From Crotophaga sulcirostris (taxonomy: Eukaryota; Chordata; Aves; Cuculiformes; Crotophagidae), in the NCBI GenBank assembly GCA_013397455.1, contig VYZB01000215.1, positions 1,235,366 to 1,299,365 of the forward strand: DNA of 64,000 bases, in the 5' to 3' direction. The translations under genes were made by a program, and so were the position numbers. The notes below the pieces were generated by a model that saw nothing but the letters and a program-made list of their open reading frames with translations, did no database searches and had not been told where the DNA came from. Each line of letters starts with the position of its first letter. The stretch's first letter is position 1. Positions 1 to 13,100 of the stretch are shown piece after piece.

Positions 1-44
1 ATCATCACGTTTGTATCCAGATATAAAATACATAGATTCATGTT

Positions 45-129
45 AGAATCATAGAATGGTTTGAGTTGGAAAGGACATTAAAGATCCATCTAGTTCCAAC
101 CCCCTGCCATGGGCAGGGACACCTTCCAC
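45..129 (-). mobile_element. CR1: CR1 LINE 3'-end stub
   Basis: This is the extreme 3' untranslated end of a chicken-repeat-1 (CR1) non-LTR retrotransposon, in reverse orientation. Seen: it opens with the complement of the CR1 terminal repeat (GAATCATAGAATGG), followed by the characteristic blocks for GGACATTAAAGATC, CATCTAGTTCCAACCCC and GCCATGGGCAGGGACACC. Similarity stops after CCTTCCAC, so only about 85 bp remain. Known of the family: CR1 copies are typically severely 5'-truncated by incomplete reverse transcription, which explains the length. It has no coding capacity. Confidence 0.93.
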
Positions 130-3100
130 AAAGATAACAATATGCATTATGTGGTGCAGGTTCAAAAGTATCTTTATTCCACCAACATTCAGCCACATTA
201 ACCGTTCCTCACCTGTGAATTCAGGTTCCATTCAAAATTTAAGTGACAGTAGTAATTTTCTTTTGCGTGCTTAAAAGAGCTTGACCAGAGGACACCCGAA
301 ATTCTTTTCTCCTCTCTCTATCAGCATTACAAAAGTGCTTGCTTTTTACAACTCTGCCTCCCTTGTGCCACAGAAGTGATTATAACTATCAATACGCATC
401 CCCCACTTCTTAAAATTAAGACTAATGGGGTGGAAATGGTTTAAAGCAATGGTCACCGCCACTTCTTTCAGCAGAATTAGAGGAGAGCATCACAGGCAGG
501 TTAGTAAGTTTTCTACAAAAGGAAGCTTTGAGAGAAAACACAACATAAATGCAGAAGATATTGATTCTCCCTGAATCATGTTAACACTCACAGCTCTCCT
601 CTGTCCAAAATCTCCATTCAAGCACAATTAAGCCCTAAATTAACCAATTAATGATAAACAAATGATGATGGACACTGTCGAAAAAGGAGATGGTAAGTGA
701 AGAAATAAAAAATCTACTCTTGCCAAGTTCTAACATAGCCATGTCAGATGCTTTCTTTCCACATCTTATGTGGATATTCAGTCATTTCACCTGCAATATA
801 GTCACCACTGGCATAGGCAGTGAGTTGCCAAAGGATAGAAATCACCAACATAAGGCAAGCTAGAAAAAGTGATTTCTAGGAAAAGAAGACAGGGTTTCTA
901 AAGAAGATAGGCTGCCTCCAGCAAACTAAAGGAAAAAGAGTCCAAACCTAGTGCATAATGAAAAATATCTAAGCTTACAAATGCCTTGTCTGTCAGAAGG
1001 GATGTTTTTGAGCTACTACACAAGGAGAGAAGCACGAAAAAGGTGAAAACTAAAATGAAAGCTGTATCAGAACTATTTAGAAACCTTTAGATAAGGACTG
1101 AACTCCAGGGTGAAAATCTACACGGCTGGACACTCAAGTCTTCTACAGAAGGAAATGAAAATGAGGGAATAGCAGCAGGTGGTAATGATTTTTTCTGCTG
1201 TTTTATATCTATCGATTAAAGTAGATTTGTCCTCCCTATGGGAATTCGCAGAGTCTGAAATGTATAAAGGAAATTAAAAAGTAGTTGTACTTGCAGGCAT
1301 TAAAACTAATTGCCTGCAAACCTGACATCTTTCATCCCCAGTACCCATATGGTTTAAATACAACTAGAAACTCTGTAAAAAAACTTAATGAAGAGACTTT
1401 ATTTGGTAAAAATGTGACTTTTCCAAAGGAGATCTCAGGCAATGAAAATGTAAACCAGCAATGAGAAGTAAGATTTACAACCACTTCATTTTAGTAGCTG
1501 CAAACCCCTGTTATCGCATTCTTCCAAATCAACTAGTGCAGCATCTCAACAGAAAAAGCTAGAGCTCCAGGTTATGCTAAATTTATGTTGAAAATAATGT
1601 AAGTCTTGCATGATGAAATCCCCAGGAGGCATTTGGATATAAAGTGTATAAATATGTTTGGCAAGGACTGTGAGCTGTTACAGGGGAGATGGATATTTGT
1701 TGCAGGGGAAAGCCACACACAAAATAAGCACATTCAGTACTACAATGGGGAACCGGTTACTTATAAAGCCTGGTAAGAATTCTATTCACTAGAAGAGGCT
1801 TCGACGACAAGAAATATTTTTCATCCTTTTTGAAGACCTAGGGCCTGAAAGAGAACTGATTCTCAGGAAAATACTGTTATAAAGTGCACTATTTACTTAA
1901 CTAAAATAACAGGGGTATATACACAAGAATGCACGAGACTAGTGTTTCTGTTCATATACAACAGTTTTAATATTTAGGTACTTTATTCCCTGATAGGAAA
2001 TGCACATGCAGGCCTGCCAGATGAGGCAAAGCAATCCTTTCTTTCACAGTGCTCACTCGTCTCTTTTCAGATACAGTCAGAGGGCAAGTGAAGCTGCAGT
2101 TGGTCCCAATCCTGTTTCAAGGTCCTTTTCTGCATTTTATGCAATGATTGTTTACTATAAGCTTCATGAGGGATGACAGCAGGAAGGATGAGAACCAGCA
2201 TTCGAGTGAGTGTCCTAACCATCAGGCTGTACAATCTTGCTCCTTCTTACCTCTTTTTTCTCTACAGCAGTGTCCTAGAAGCTGAGAAATCTGAGTTTGA
2301 ACCACTTTAGGTTAAGGAAAACACCTCTTAACATCCTCCAGTTCTGTTTATACAAAGATATTACAGAGAAGTATATGAGCTAGGAATGCTTTGTTTTAGA
2401 AGAAAGAAGTATAGTTAAAAGTGCAGTTGCCTTTGAAAACTGCCTTGTGACTGTGCAATAAATTTCCCATGTTTTTAAATGAAACACCCCCTCATGTATT
2501 TTCTGGATCTCAAATGATCTTCTACCACACTGCTGAACCCACCAGACACTTCTGCAGCTGCACTGTGGCTCCTGAAAGATTTTCAAAGGTGAAGAATCTG
2601 AAGCTTTTAAAGACTATGAAGACCAAGGCTGAACAGTGGGTTTCAAGTTTGCAGTTCTGAATTTAGATGCTAGCATTTTTTTTTATCTCACCTAGCAAGA
2701 CTGAGAAATACATTTTGCAAACACACTGAATTGTAACATGTCAGTCAATGAATGGGAATTGAAGAAATATTTCAAGAGTGATAAGAACTTAAGCGTGACT
2801 TAAATGGTTACTAAACTATTAAATACAAAATTCAATTTATTCATGTGGTCAAATAGTTTGAGGATGATGGTTTAATCCACTCTGACCTATATTCATGAAC
2901 TTCATAAACTCCAGGTGCTATACATTTCTCTTAGCTAGTATTTTTTTAACTTGTATTTTAGAATTAATGCTTCCTTCTGACTTGTTCAGAGTCAACCCAC
3001 ATAGCAAGCAATTTTAGGCAGTTCCAAACTGCTTGCTAAAGATGATATAAGGCTGGGTTTTTTCGGGATTTTGGTTTTGTTTTTTTAATTAGTTACCTCA

Positions 3101-3590
3101 GCAGTCTTTTACATTGTATGAATAGAATGTAATAAATGTCTAATATACAATGTCTTCCAGCAGATTACCCATAATTAAAAACAGTAATTAGATAATGCTG
3201 ATGCACTTAAATAACGGTTTAATTTTGTTTTTCAAGCATTGGATTCTTAGAGGTCTTCATGATCAGCAATAAAAAGATAAAAATACTCCTCGTAGATCTG
3301 AAACTCTGCTATAAAAGGAGACTGAAAGCCAGATTTTATAGCTATGTGGTGCACAAAGATTCAGATAGATACCTGGCATGTTTTCAAAAGTGCCTAGATG
3401 CATAACTGCTGTAGTTTCCTGGAAACAGATCTTGTTGAAAATTCTTTGATGAGATGACAGGCTTAGCTGGTAAAAGTAACGGTGTAGATGTAATAAACAC
3501 TTGCAAGGCTTAGCACTACATGACACTCAGAGTAAAATACTTGCACTATTTGATATCAGTAGGGCATGTGTTTAATGGACACAGAAGCAG
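130..3590. other. Unique AT-rich DNA, no gene seen
   Basis: I see no coding exon, RNA gene or recognisable transposon. Open frames on the two strands overlap one another around 2380-2660 and look like chance. There is a short T-rich run near 3056-3090. Confidence 0.6.
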
Positions 3591-4520
3591 CTAACTGATG
3601 AGATCCAAGAAGCCAGAGGCAACGGGGACTCAGCAGTCATTAGAGGCATTTTGAACAGAAGTGATGCAGAGCCACAGTAGCATCCTGATCAGCGGCAGCA
3701 CTCCTGGGTTTTGGGTGGAGGTGACCCTCTCCTCCAGCATTCCCTATGGAGAAAGAGCTGTGGGATTCTGCTTCCCAGGGTTTGTGGTGGCACTCCTGGT
3801 TCCAGGAGGCCTGCATCTACCCTATGCTTAAGGAGGAAGACACCTCAGAGGAGTTTTACCTCTGGTGTGGATGAGCTCCACCATCCTCAGGTAAAAGCAC
3901 CCCTGCATCTCACCACACACACAGTACAAAGATGGGCAAAGCAGAAAAGAGTGACTAAAGATAGGGCAGGCAGTCCTTTGAGTCTGCTGTACAAACACTG
4001 ACACATTCACACATAATACCTCAATAAAGTGAAAGCCCAAGTTACACACCAGGCTGCCAAGGAAGGTAGACAGAAGAGAGAACGCTGACCTGGAGAGGAC
4101 GAACCATTGAACATCATGCCAGGGAAGCAGCTGAGTCCCCATGCAACAACCCACCTGGGTCAGGCTTGCTCTTGTGTGCCTGAGTGGCCTCACGGTAGCA
4201 ACACAAGGCCAAGTCCTCCCAGTGCTGAGAGGCCTCGCTGGCTGCCTGGCAGGGAGGCTGCTGGCAGACAGTGCCACCACTGCAGGTGGTCCTCCATGGT
4301 CTAGCGCAGTGGGCCGCCTGCTGCACCTCTCTGCTTCCAGGAGCTTGCAGATGAGACTGAACATAGCCACTGTACTCCTTCCTCAGTGACACTGCAATAT
4401 CAGTATCTTAACTTTACAGATGGAATGACAAGAAATGTGCTTCAATTCACTGACTGCAGTCAGCAGAGGAGTTAAGGGAGGCATCCACATTCCCAGTGCT
4501 GCAACCACAAAACCACCGCT
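3591..4520. other. GC-richer pocket with overlapping chance ORFs
   Basis: This 0.9-kb block is visibly richer in G+C than its surroundings and poor in stop codons on both strands. It holds a 180-codon frame on the minus strand (3828-4370) and several 60-96 codon frames on both strands that overlap each other. No protein family is recognisable. The longest frame has no motif, domain pattern or splice context that I can see. A weak internal echo occurs: CACTCCTGG is followed by G-rich DNA near 3700 and again near 3792. It could be an old unrecognised repeat, an exon of an unannotated transcript, or simply local base composition. Confidence 0.4.
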
Positions 4521-5848
4521 CCTTTTATAACCTCATAGACAATGTCGTGCAGTTGGCTGGTTTCAAAAATAGCTAAAGTCATGTTTGTATTCACATTTGT
4601 ATTCATTTCTACTTCTTTTTTTTTTCAATTAATTAAGCCACTTTTTTTCCCCTCTCAACATCACGCATATTTTACTTAGTACTCTCTGCAGAAAAGCCAT
4701 GTCCATGGTTCCAGGCTTTCCTTCCAGGCTGGAGAAACTGGAAGGGGGAACCTGTCACCCCAGGGCTGTATGCGAGGAGCTTTGCTGGCTGGTGTGACAG
4801 GACCCACTCTCATCTTCTTCCCCTCTCTCCCTCATCCACTGTAAGAATATTGTAATTCCTTCAAGATGTGATTAGAAAAGGGCTGCAAACCATCTTGGGG
4901 TATGAAATGCACTGCTGCTGTCAGCAGACACACAAGGAAGGAGGTGACACATATCTGACATGTGCTCTGTGTGATACCAGAGGCAAAATTGCTGTCTTGA
5001 ACCATTGGAGGGTCTCCCCAGGGACTCGGTAAAACCAGTGTCTTAACCTCAAATAATCCAGCCAGGGGATAATATGTATTGCTATCTGAAGAGACATCAC
5101 TGGCAGTCAGATGTTATTTTTACTTATCTACCATTTTCAATATCAAATCTTATTTTTCTTCATCTGTCTCGCTACCTGGCTTCCAGAACATACCTGCGGC
5201 ATGTAAAATTTAAATGTTATCTTTAGACATGTATTCAATACAGAATTATCAAAAATGTATGATTTGAACCTTATAACCAACAAAGAAGTTTGGTTTACAG
5301 GTAAGGTATAGCTTTCCTGTGGAGCCTTTATCTTCCACATTTACAATAATATATCACACTTAAAGCAGCAAATTATAGTGATAAATTGAGATCATACATA
5401 ATGTGAGTTCATAGACATTACAAGTACATAAAGCAATAACAGCAAATGTGTGTGAGCCCATAAAGATGAGAAAAATACAAGATTTTAGCAGTAAAATAGA
5501 AAGCTACGGACCAACAGATGTAATAAAATGCAACAGAGGGAGAGTATTGCATGCGTATATTCAGAACTAATCAGGTGAAGTTTTATGTAAAAAAACCACA
5601 AATTAAAATTGTTGCTTATAAAGGAAACTGATTTTTTCCCGTGTCAAATTCTGCTCGTGACTAATTATTTAAATCTTGTTAATTAATACAATGATACAGT
5701 TTCCTTTCAAAAGTATGTTATTTCCTATTCATTACTTTTCACCTATTAAAAATAAACTACTATCAGGTGAAGAGAAGATGGTCAGCCACACACCATGAAA
5801 AACTGACAGTGAATGACTGAAATAAAAAACTCACAAACACTTTGTAGG
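4521..5848. other. Unique AT-rich DNA, no gene seen
   Basis: Nothing recognisable. A T-rich run lies at about 4613-4655, and the sequence becomes very AT-rich up to the CR1 junction near 5849. Confidence 0.6.
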
Positions 5849-7060
5849 CAAAGGTGGCTTTCTACGATGGGGCTACAGCATTGGTGGATAAGGGAAGAGT
5901 AACCATCATCATCTACCTGGACTTGTGCAACACATTTGACACTGTCCCGCATGGCATCCTTGCCTCTAAATTGGAGAGACGTGGATTTGATGGATGGACC
6001 ACTCAGTGGATAAGGAATTGGATAGACGGTCGCACTCAAACAGTTATGGTAAATGGCTCAATGTCCAAGTGATGAGTGGCATTCCACAGGGTTCAGCTTT
6101 GGGACCAGTGTGGTTTAACATCTTTGTCACAGACATGGACAGTGCGATTCAGGGCACCCTCAGCAAGTTTGCCAACACCACTAAGCTGTGTGGTGTGGTT
6201 GACATGCTGGAGGGAAGGGATGCCATCCAGAGCAACCCTGACAGCCTTGAGAAGTGGTCCTGTGAGAACCTCATGAAGTTCAACAAGGCCAAGGGCAAGG
6301 TCCTGCACCTGGGCAGGGCAATCCCAAGCACAAACACAGGCTGGGCGGAGAATGGATTGAGGGTAGTCTAGAAGAGAAGGACTGGGGGTTGCTGGTGGAT
6401 GAGAAGCTCAACATGAGCCAGCAATGTGCACTTGCAGCCCAGAAAGCCCATCATATCCTGGGCTGCATCAGAAGTGTGACCAGCAGGTCAAGGGAGGTGA
6501 TTCCTTCCCTCTAATCCGATCTTGTGAGATCTCACCTGGAGTTCTGCATTCAGTTCTGGAGTCCTCAGTACAGGAAGGACATGGATCTGTTCCAGTGAGT
6601 CCAGAGGAGGGCCGCAAAGATGATCTGAGGGCTGGAGCACCTCCCATATGAGGACAGGCTGAGAGAGTCGGACTTGCTTAGCCTAGAGAAGAAAAGGCTC
6701 CAACGAGACCTTACAGCAGCCTTCCAGTGCTTCAAAGGGGCCTACAGAACAGCTGCGGAGGGGCTCTTTATCAAAGAATGTAGTGATAGCACAAGGGGTA
6801 ATGGTTTAAAACTGAAAGAGGGTAGATTTAGATTAGGTATTAGGAAGAATTTTTTTACTATGACAGTGGTGAGGCACGGGAACAGGTTTCCCAGAGAAGT
6901 TGTGGATGCCCCATCCCTGGAGGTGTTCAAGAGCAGGTTGGATGGGGCTTTGAGCAACCTGACCTAGTGGAAGGTGTCCCTGCCCATGGTAGGGGCAATG
7001 GAACTAGATGATCTTTAAGTTCCCTTCTGACACAAACCATTCTATAATTCTATGATTCTA
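5849..7060 (+). mobile_element. CR1: 5'-truncated CR1 LINE with decayed reverse transcriptase
   Basis: This carries the 3' part of CR1 ORF2 (reverse transcriptase) and the 3' UTR. Seen: the copy begins abruptly inside the RT domain. It retains a [13 protein letters not shown] block near 5920-5955 (family form roughly YLDLSKAFDTVPH), then an SGIPQGSALGP block near 6074-6106. The C-terminal ORF2 end lies in the frame ending at 6967, followed by a 3' UTR and a tail of ATTCTATAATTCTATGATTCTA type at about 7039-7060. It is dead. The frame shifts near 6070 through an apparent loss of about 10 bp, and shifts again downstream. The catalytic FADD box reads F-A-N-T at 6168-6179, so both metal-binding aspartates are gone. 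Other subfamily assignments are possible. Confidence 0.96.
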
Positions 7061-8495
7061 AGAACAGAAAATTTCTATCCTAATCTGTTCATGAACACTT
7101 AGGAGCAGCCAACACAAACATGAATGGGAATGCTTTGTCATTTATTTGTAAACCAAAGAAAGCCAGCACTCCTATGGTGAAATCGTGGCCCTATTAAAAA
7201 TCTCTAGGAATTTTGCCATATACACCCATAGTTGAAGAGTTTCACTCCTGAAATTGCAACTTTATTGATAAACAGCTGCAGAGAGTCATATTTCTCTTTC
7301 TTTAAGGCAGGTTCTCATTGTGTTATATGAACTGCTGATGCTACCATGCTCTCCAAGGGAATATTCATGAAGTTAAACACCATCTAACGAGTGCAAATGA
7401 AAGAATAGGAACAGAAGTAATTACAATTTTCCTATCATCTCTGCCATATTTTTAAGGAATAATCTCTGCATCAGAGGGTCATTTAGAATGAGACAATCTA
7501 ACAAAATGTCTCCATTTTTTAGCCTTGTTTCCTCAAGAAGAGCAGCTTACACAAAATTCTGCTGCTATCTATCTCTCTTCTCTTCCCAGCAACTTTGAGG
7601 CCTACTTCATAAATTCAAGCAAATTTAACAAAGTTGTAGAGGAATCAAAGATAACAATTTCCAGCAAGTTTAATGAAAACAGGTAGAGACAGACTAAGAT
7701 GCTATAAATTTCTCCACTTACCGTGCACTCACTTCTTCTGAGATGTCAAGGAGTGCATACAAGTGACTACACTTGAAACATAAATCTGGACAAAGCCAAT
7801 CATCATTAATATTGATTCTCATTGAAATGGTTCATATTTATTAGCTGAGCTTTTGAGAGCTAGGTAGATAGATTTGTTCTAAGTGTTTTAGACCATAATG
7901 TATTTCCTCTCAATCTAGATTTTTATGAATACTGTACTCATTTATGCAAAAGAAAATTAGAAAGTCTCCTGTCTAGACACTGTGCTCCTGCGTTATTAAA
8001 ATGTATTTCTCGGTAAAGGCACATTCAGAGTTTCAAGGAAGTTAGCTGTTAAGAAGACCAAGAGCTTGGTTTTACAAGGAATAAATTAGATTAGCATTCA
8101 TTACTTTTTTATCAAACATTATTTCAGTTGTTAGAAATAAAAGTTTCTAGCTCTTAACATTTACTCAGTTAAACACCTCTAAACTTCAATACTTCTGTAG
8201 CACTTCTTTCACATGTTGCAGATATCAGGCTAGTTTTTGTTGGACACCAGCCAGCTGAGGAACTACAACTCTATGATCCCCTGAAGAGTCCATTCTTTTC
8301 TTGCCAAATCTGTATGCATATGAATAAAACCAAAGGTATTAAAAGGGAAAAATGACACAGCATCTATTTGGAGAAAACAAATCCGCAATAAATCAAGCTA
8401 GTGTTTATATGATCAGAAAGCACAGCCCTGCAGAACAGTAGGCATCGGACCATTGATTCTATTTTCTCACCCAGCTGTGAGCATATGAAAACAGA
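7061..8495. other. Unique AT-rich DNA, no gene seen
   Basis: I see no exon, RNA gene or transposon between the two CR1 copies. The ORFs are short and without pattern. Confidence 0.6.
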
Positions 8496-9800
8496 AGAAT
8501 CATAGAATCATTAAGGCTGGAAGAGATCTCTCAGATCAAGTCCGATGGTCAGCTCAAAACCACCATGCCTACTAAACCATGTCTCAAAGTGCCAAATCTA
8601 CAAGTTTTTGAAACATCTCTAGGGATGGTGAATCCATCACTTCCCTCGACAGCATATTCCAATGCTTTACCACTCTTTCAGTAAATATATTTTTCAGAAT
8701 ATCCAATCTAAACCTCCCCTGACACAACTTGAGGCCATTTCGTCTCATCCTATCGCTAGTCACTAGGGAGATGAGATCAACACCCACCTATCCACAACCT
8801 TCTTTCAGGTAGTTGTATAAAGCAATAAGGTCAGCCCTCAGCCTCCTCTTCTCCAGACTAAACAATCCCTGTTCTCTCAGCCATTCCTTGTAAGACTTGT
8901 ATCCCAGACTCTTCACCAGCTTCACTGCCCTCTTCTGGGGACACTCCAGAAACTCGATGTCCTTCCTGTACTGAGGGGCCCAAAACTGAACACAAGTATT
9001 GTAGGTGTGGCCTCACCAGCGCTGAGTTCAGGGGCACAACCACTTCCTTACTGCAGCTGACCATACCATTTCTGATACAAGCCAGGATCCTATTGGCCTT
9101 CTTGGCCACCTGGGCACATTGCTGGCTCATGTTCAGCCAGCTGTCAACCAGTATCCCCTAGGTTCTTTTCCACCAGGCAGCTTTCCAGCCACTCTTTTTC
9201 AAGTCTGCAGCATTGCATGGGGTTGTTGTGACCGAAGTGCAGGACCTGGCACTTGGCCTTGTTAAACCTCATACATCTGGCATCAGTCCAGCAATCCAAC
9301 CTGTCCAGATCCCTTTGCAGAGCCTTCCTACCCTTGAGCAAATCAACATTCCCACACAGTTTGGAGTTATCTGCAAACTAACTGACACTGCACTCAATCC
9401 CCTCATCCAGATCATTGGTAAAGATATTAAACAAGACTGGCCCCAACACTGAGCCCTGGGCAACACTGCTTGTGACCTGCCACCAACTGGATGTAGCTCC
9501 TTTCACCACAACTCTCTGGGCTCAGCCATCCATCCTGGTTTTTATCCAACAAAGAGTACACCTGTCTAAGCCATGGGCTGCCAGCTTCTCTAGGAGAATG
9601 CTGAAGGAGACAATGTCAAAAGCTTTACTAAAGTCCAGTGTAGGTAGCATCCACTGCCTTTCCCTCATCCACCAGGCAGGTCATCTGGTCATAGAAGGAG
9701 ATCAGGTTGGTTGAGCAGGACTTGCCTTTCATGAACCCATATTAGCTGGGCCCGATCCGCTGGTTGTCCTGCACATGCCTGGTGAGCACACAAGGAGCAG
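8496..9800 (-). mobile_element. CR1: 5'-truncated CR1 LINE, different subfamily
   Basis: This is a reverse-oriented CR1 copy. Seen: it opens with the complement of the terminal repeat (GAATCATAGAATCATTAAGG), then the 3' UTR and the ORF2 C-terminus. Read on the minus strand, the C-terminus contains an RFRLDILKNIFTERVVKHWN block (about 8640-8735). Further right come blocks from the C-terminal ORF2 region ([17 protein letters not shown], about 8998-9050) and the RT thumb ([13 protein letters not shown], about 9282-9325), broken among several frames. Its 3' UTR differs clearly from that of the copy at 5849-7060, so it belongs to another subfamily. The 5' break inside RT lies near 9800, where an older CR1 remnant follows. 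It is not coding-competent. Confidence 0.95.
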
Positions 9801-9809
9801 CCTTGCTGA

Positions 9810-10160
9810 GCCAGATGAAGAGCCCATCTAGGTCAGTATCACTACTCCTATCGGTGGCTGTAAGCCTGTAGGAGGGTGAGAACTTCTCATTCTGCTTTGT
9901 TCTCTATTTTTCATCTAATAACTGCTAGCTTTTCATTTGCCTTCCTAATACTGCACACTAAGCTATACATCATAATTCTAAGACTTTGTTCCAGAATGGA
10001 AACCATCAGCTCAAAGACCATCATTTTGTAAACTGGCTGCTCTTTATTTTTTCCTAGTATCTACTTTGAAAGACGTTTCTCCATATTGTACCTTCCCAAT
10101 ACAAATGACAGTTTTTTTTCAACACCCAGTACCATGCTACCATGAATGCAGACAGATTTT
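9810..10160 (-). mobile_element. CR1: Ancient CR1-like LINE fragment
   Basis: This is a strongly diverged CR1-family remnant in reverse orientation, directly beyond the younger copy. Seen: 9910-10040 follows the order of the ORF2 region of ancient amniote CR1s, with blocks like TGCACACTAAGCT, ATTCTAAGACTTTGTTCC and GACCATCATTTTGTA. The piece at about 9812-9890 (GCCCATCTAGGTCAG and GTGGCTGTAAGCC) resembles the 3' UTR of the same kind of element, which would imply an internal deletion between the two parts. It is far more decayed than its neighbour. The exact family and boundaries are uncertain. Confidence 0.55.
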
Positions 10161-13100
10161 CACATATCTTTATCATAAAATTATGCCTATGTACGTGGCG
10201 GTTCCTTGATGTCATCTCAGCACGCTTTCTAACTGCCACAACCTCTAATCATAAACCCATTGATGAACTTCTCTCTCTCACGATGTTGCTACTCCTGGTT
10301 GCTGCTGTTAGCTGCAATATTGCCTCGGATCACGATGGTGCTGCCTCTAGCTAGCAAGTCACCCCTGTACTGGTACCCCTTACTGTGCTATTCCCAGTAT
10401 CAGTAATATGTTTTAATTTTGTTCTAAGGTATTATCACCCACTAATTTCAGCACTACATAGGTTCATTAAAGAGAGCTTTTACTAAAATTCACTCACTTC
10501 TGTTACTGTCCTTCATGACTTCAACAAAGATCCAGCACTATTTTATCTGTTGCCATTGTGGCAGAATCAGTTGTGATGCTTTCTCAGCTCTCATGATTTC
10601 CATTCTGAGTGATGACTAAAGGGAAATCATCTAAGCAGCTACTTGGGTTTTATTAGTGATTCATCATGCAGCTTCACTGACAAGCCTCCATCTCTCACAA
10701 ATATTATCAGCTATCATTATACCTTGGATCTCAGTCAAGGAGAGGCTCCTTCAGCAATAAGTTCCTTCTTCCTCGAACACAAAAAGCCTTCCTTAGCTTG
10801 ATAACGTCTACACTTCATTTTCCAGAAGACTAAACTAAGGACTTTGATTATAGGTAATCATTCACTTAGGACAAACTAAACACAATATTGTTGTTCTTTA
10901 CTTGTAGAGAAAGGATATAACACTTCATCATAAAGCATGCATCAGTTTTAATCAATACAATCAAATGGCTGCACTGGAATACTTTGCTCCAGCTTTCTAA
11001 ATGAGGTATGTTTATTTCAGTTTATCAAGAAATGTCAGCAGAAAACTCATCTCAGATCCGCCTTCTGACATCTCTGCTTGTTAAGACTTCCTAAAAATAT
11101 GTCCCAGTGGCTGTACTTAGGAAGCATATATAATCTACAAAATGAACAAATGTAGATAGAGATTATGCTTATTCTCCATTATAAATATTATATTCACAAC
11201 TATTCCTTGTGAGCACCAAAACCAATACCTGACCAGTCATTCTAATGTGTGACTGCTGTTTCTTCCACAAAAAAAGTCAGAATTGCAACAATTAGGTAAA
11301 AAAAATGGTATGTATGCTCATGTGTAAATGAATATACATACCTGCATACTGTATTTTAGTAAATTACTGGCATGTGTTTTTGTGCATTGTGACTCATGAA
11401 TCATGAATCCAATTCACAGCTTATCATTTCCCATTAAATTAGTGCTTTCCATATGGTATCTCCAACGCAAAGCCTACAACCTACTTATTGTGGTTAAAAA
11501 AAACCCCTACATCAAGAACACACTGTTCTGGGTTTTGAAAAAAATGTTTAAAATCAAATTATTGTACTATGTCTAATAATGTTTCAAGATTTAAGCAACT
11601 TATTTTCTTTTTTGGCATTTTATTTTTAGTCTATATCTATTACAAGTTAGCATGTTATTTCTTTGTACTACTGGACTAGCATAAACCAGATGCAATTATC
11701 ACAAACTGGAGTGGAGTACAGCATCATATTTGCCCACAACAAAACTACTAAATCAAACCACCTTTGTCCTTTTGTTACAGCAGTATTAATACATGCCATG
11801 AGTATTGTAACCAGTCCACATTTTTTTGGACATACACAGTTAAGACTTTTATTAATTTAAATGGGAAACTCATGTGTGAAATCTTGCCCTTAGGTACATA
11901 CTCGAAATCAGCTAGCTACACAGCACTTGTTTTAGAAGCTGCATTGTAAATGGTTCACAACCATATTTCTTCAAAAATGGTAATACTACCAAAAGCAAAA
12001 TGTATTTTATGCAAATATGGGCTTATTTCTGAAAAATCTGTGAATGCTTTTACCAAACAATAATATTGGATTAGTTTACCGTGTCATTAGGGTTGTGGGT
12101 TTTTTCTGTGCATCACATTCTACAGATTATACCTGAATGAATTCTGACTGAATAGGTTTTTTCAGATTTTGAACATACATTCCAGAACAACTTATCTGAC
12201 CAAATTCCATAACAGGATAGGGTTGGAATATCATTCCCATTTTTAATGAAGCAGGCTGAGAGCTTGCTACTGTAAATAGGACTGGTTCTGAATGTTTTTG
12301 ATCGGTAAGCTGGAGCATACAAGACTCTCATTGTTCCCCAAAACCCTTTATAGCTCTACCACATCTGCAGCTGGTCTCCAAAGTGTTTATGGACTAAGCT
12401 GAATAGATTTTGTTCTTTATGTGCTCTCATTTCTCTGCCTTTTTCAGTTTTGTAACTGGACAGATAGCCAAAATGACCTGTGCTGGCCACACAGGGCAAG
12501 AGTTGTTTCAAATCGAACCACTTATCTGTGGTTCATATAGTTCTTATTTTATTACTTCATTGCCACTTCAGTCTTTGATGCTGGCACTTTTCCCATGCAA
12601 GTGACATTCACACTATATAATTGAGCTTTATTCACAGAACTGTGAAACAGATGGAAAGTATTCCAAAATGTGGAAAATGGAAAAAAAAAACCCAACATAA
12701 AACCAAACAACTTCACCGTGATATTTTCTTTGCTTCTTGGCACTCGTTTGCTGGCAGAGAAGCACTGAATAAAATGTAAATCCATAAGCAATGAAGAGTT
12801 ACATCAGTCAAGGCTAATAATAGAGTAAGGAGTTACATAAATCAATATAGATAATAGAATCTATTTTTGAATAATATGGCAATCTGTTTGCAAGACATAT
12901 ATACGTAATTCTTTTTATATTATCAGCCAATAAATACATTACCAAATTCAACTGATGTTTGTCATTATCTTCAATAGGCAACAGGAAAACTCATATAACG
13001 TATATACTTAAATGAAAAGTGGCCAACAGCCATTTTATGCTTTCTAGTTCTTAGTATCACTATCAGCAAGAGTATCGTGTAATACTCCCCTGAAGTTTGC

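Noticed and set aside
3828..4370. 180-codon open frame on the minus strand as a gene
   Set aside because: It lies in a GC-richer pocket where frames on both strands are open at once. It has no domain, motif or signal peptide and no splice context that I can recognise.
6674..6967. 97-codon plus-strand frame as a host gene
   Set aside because: It is the C-terminal part of CR1 ORF2 inside the 5849-7060 element.
9213..9714. Plus-strand frames of 79 and 99 codons
   Set aside because: They are antisense shadows of the reverse-oriented CR1 at 8496-9800.
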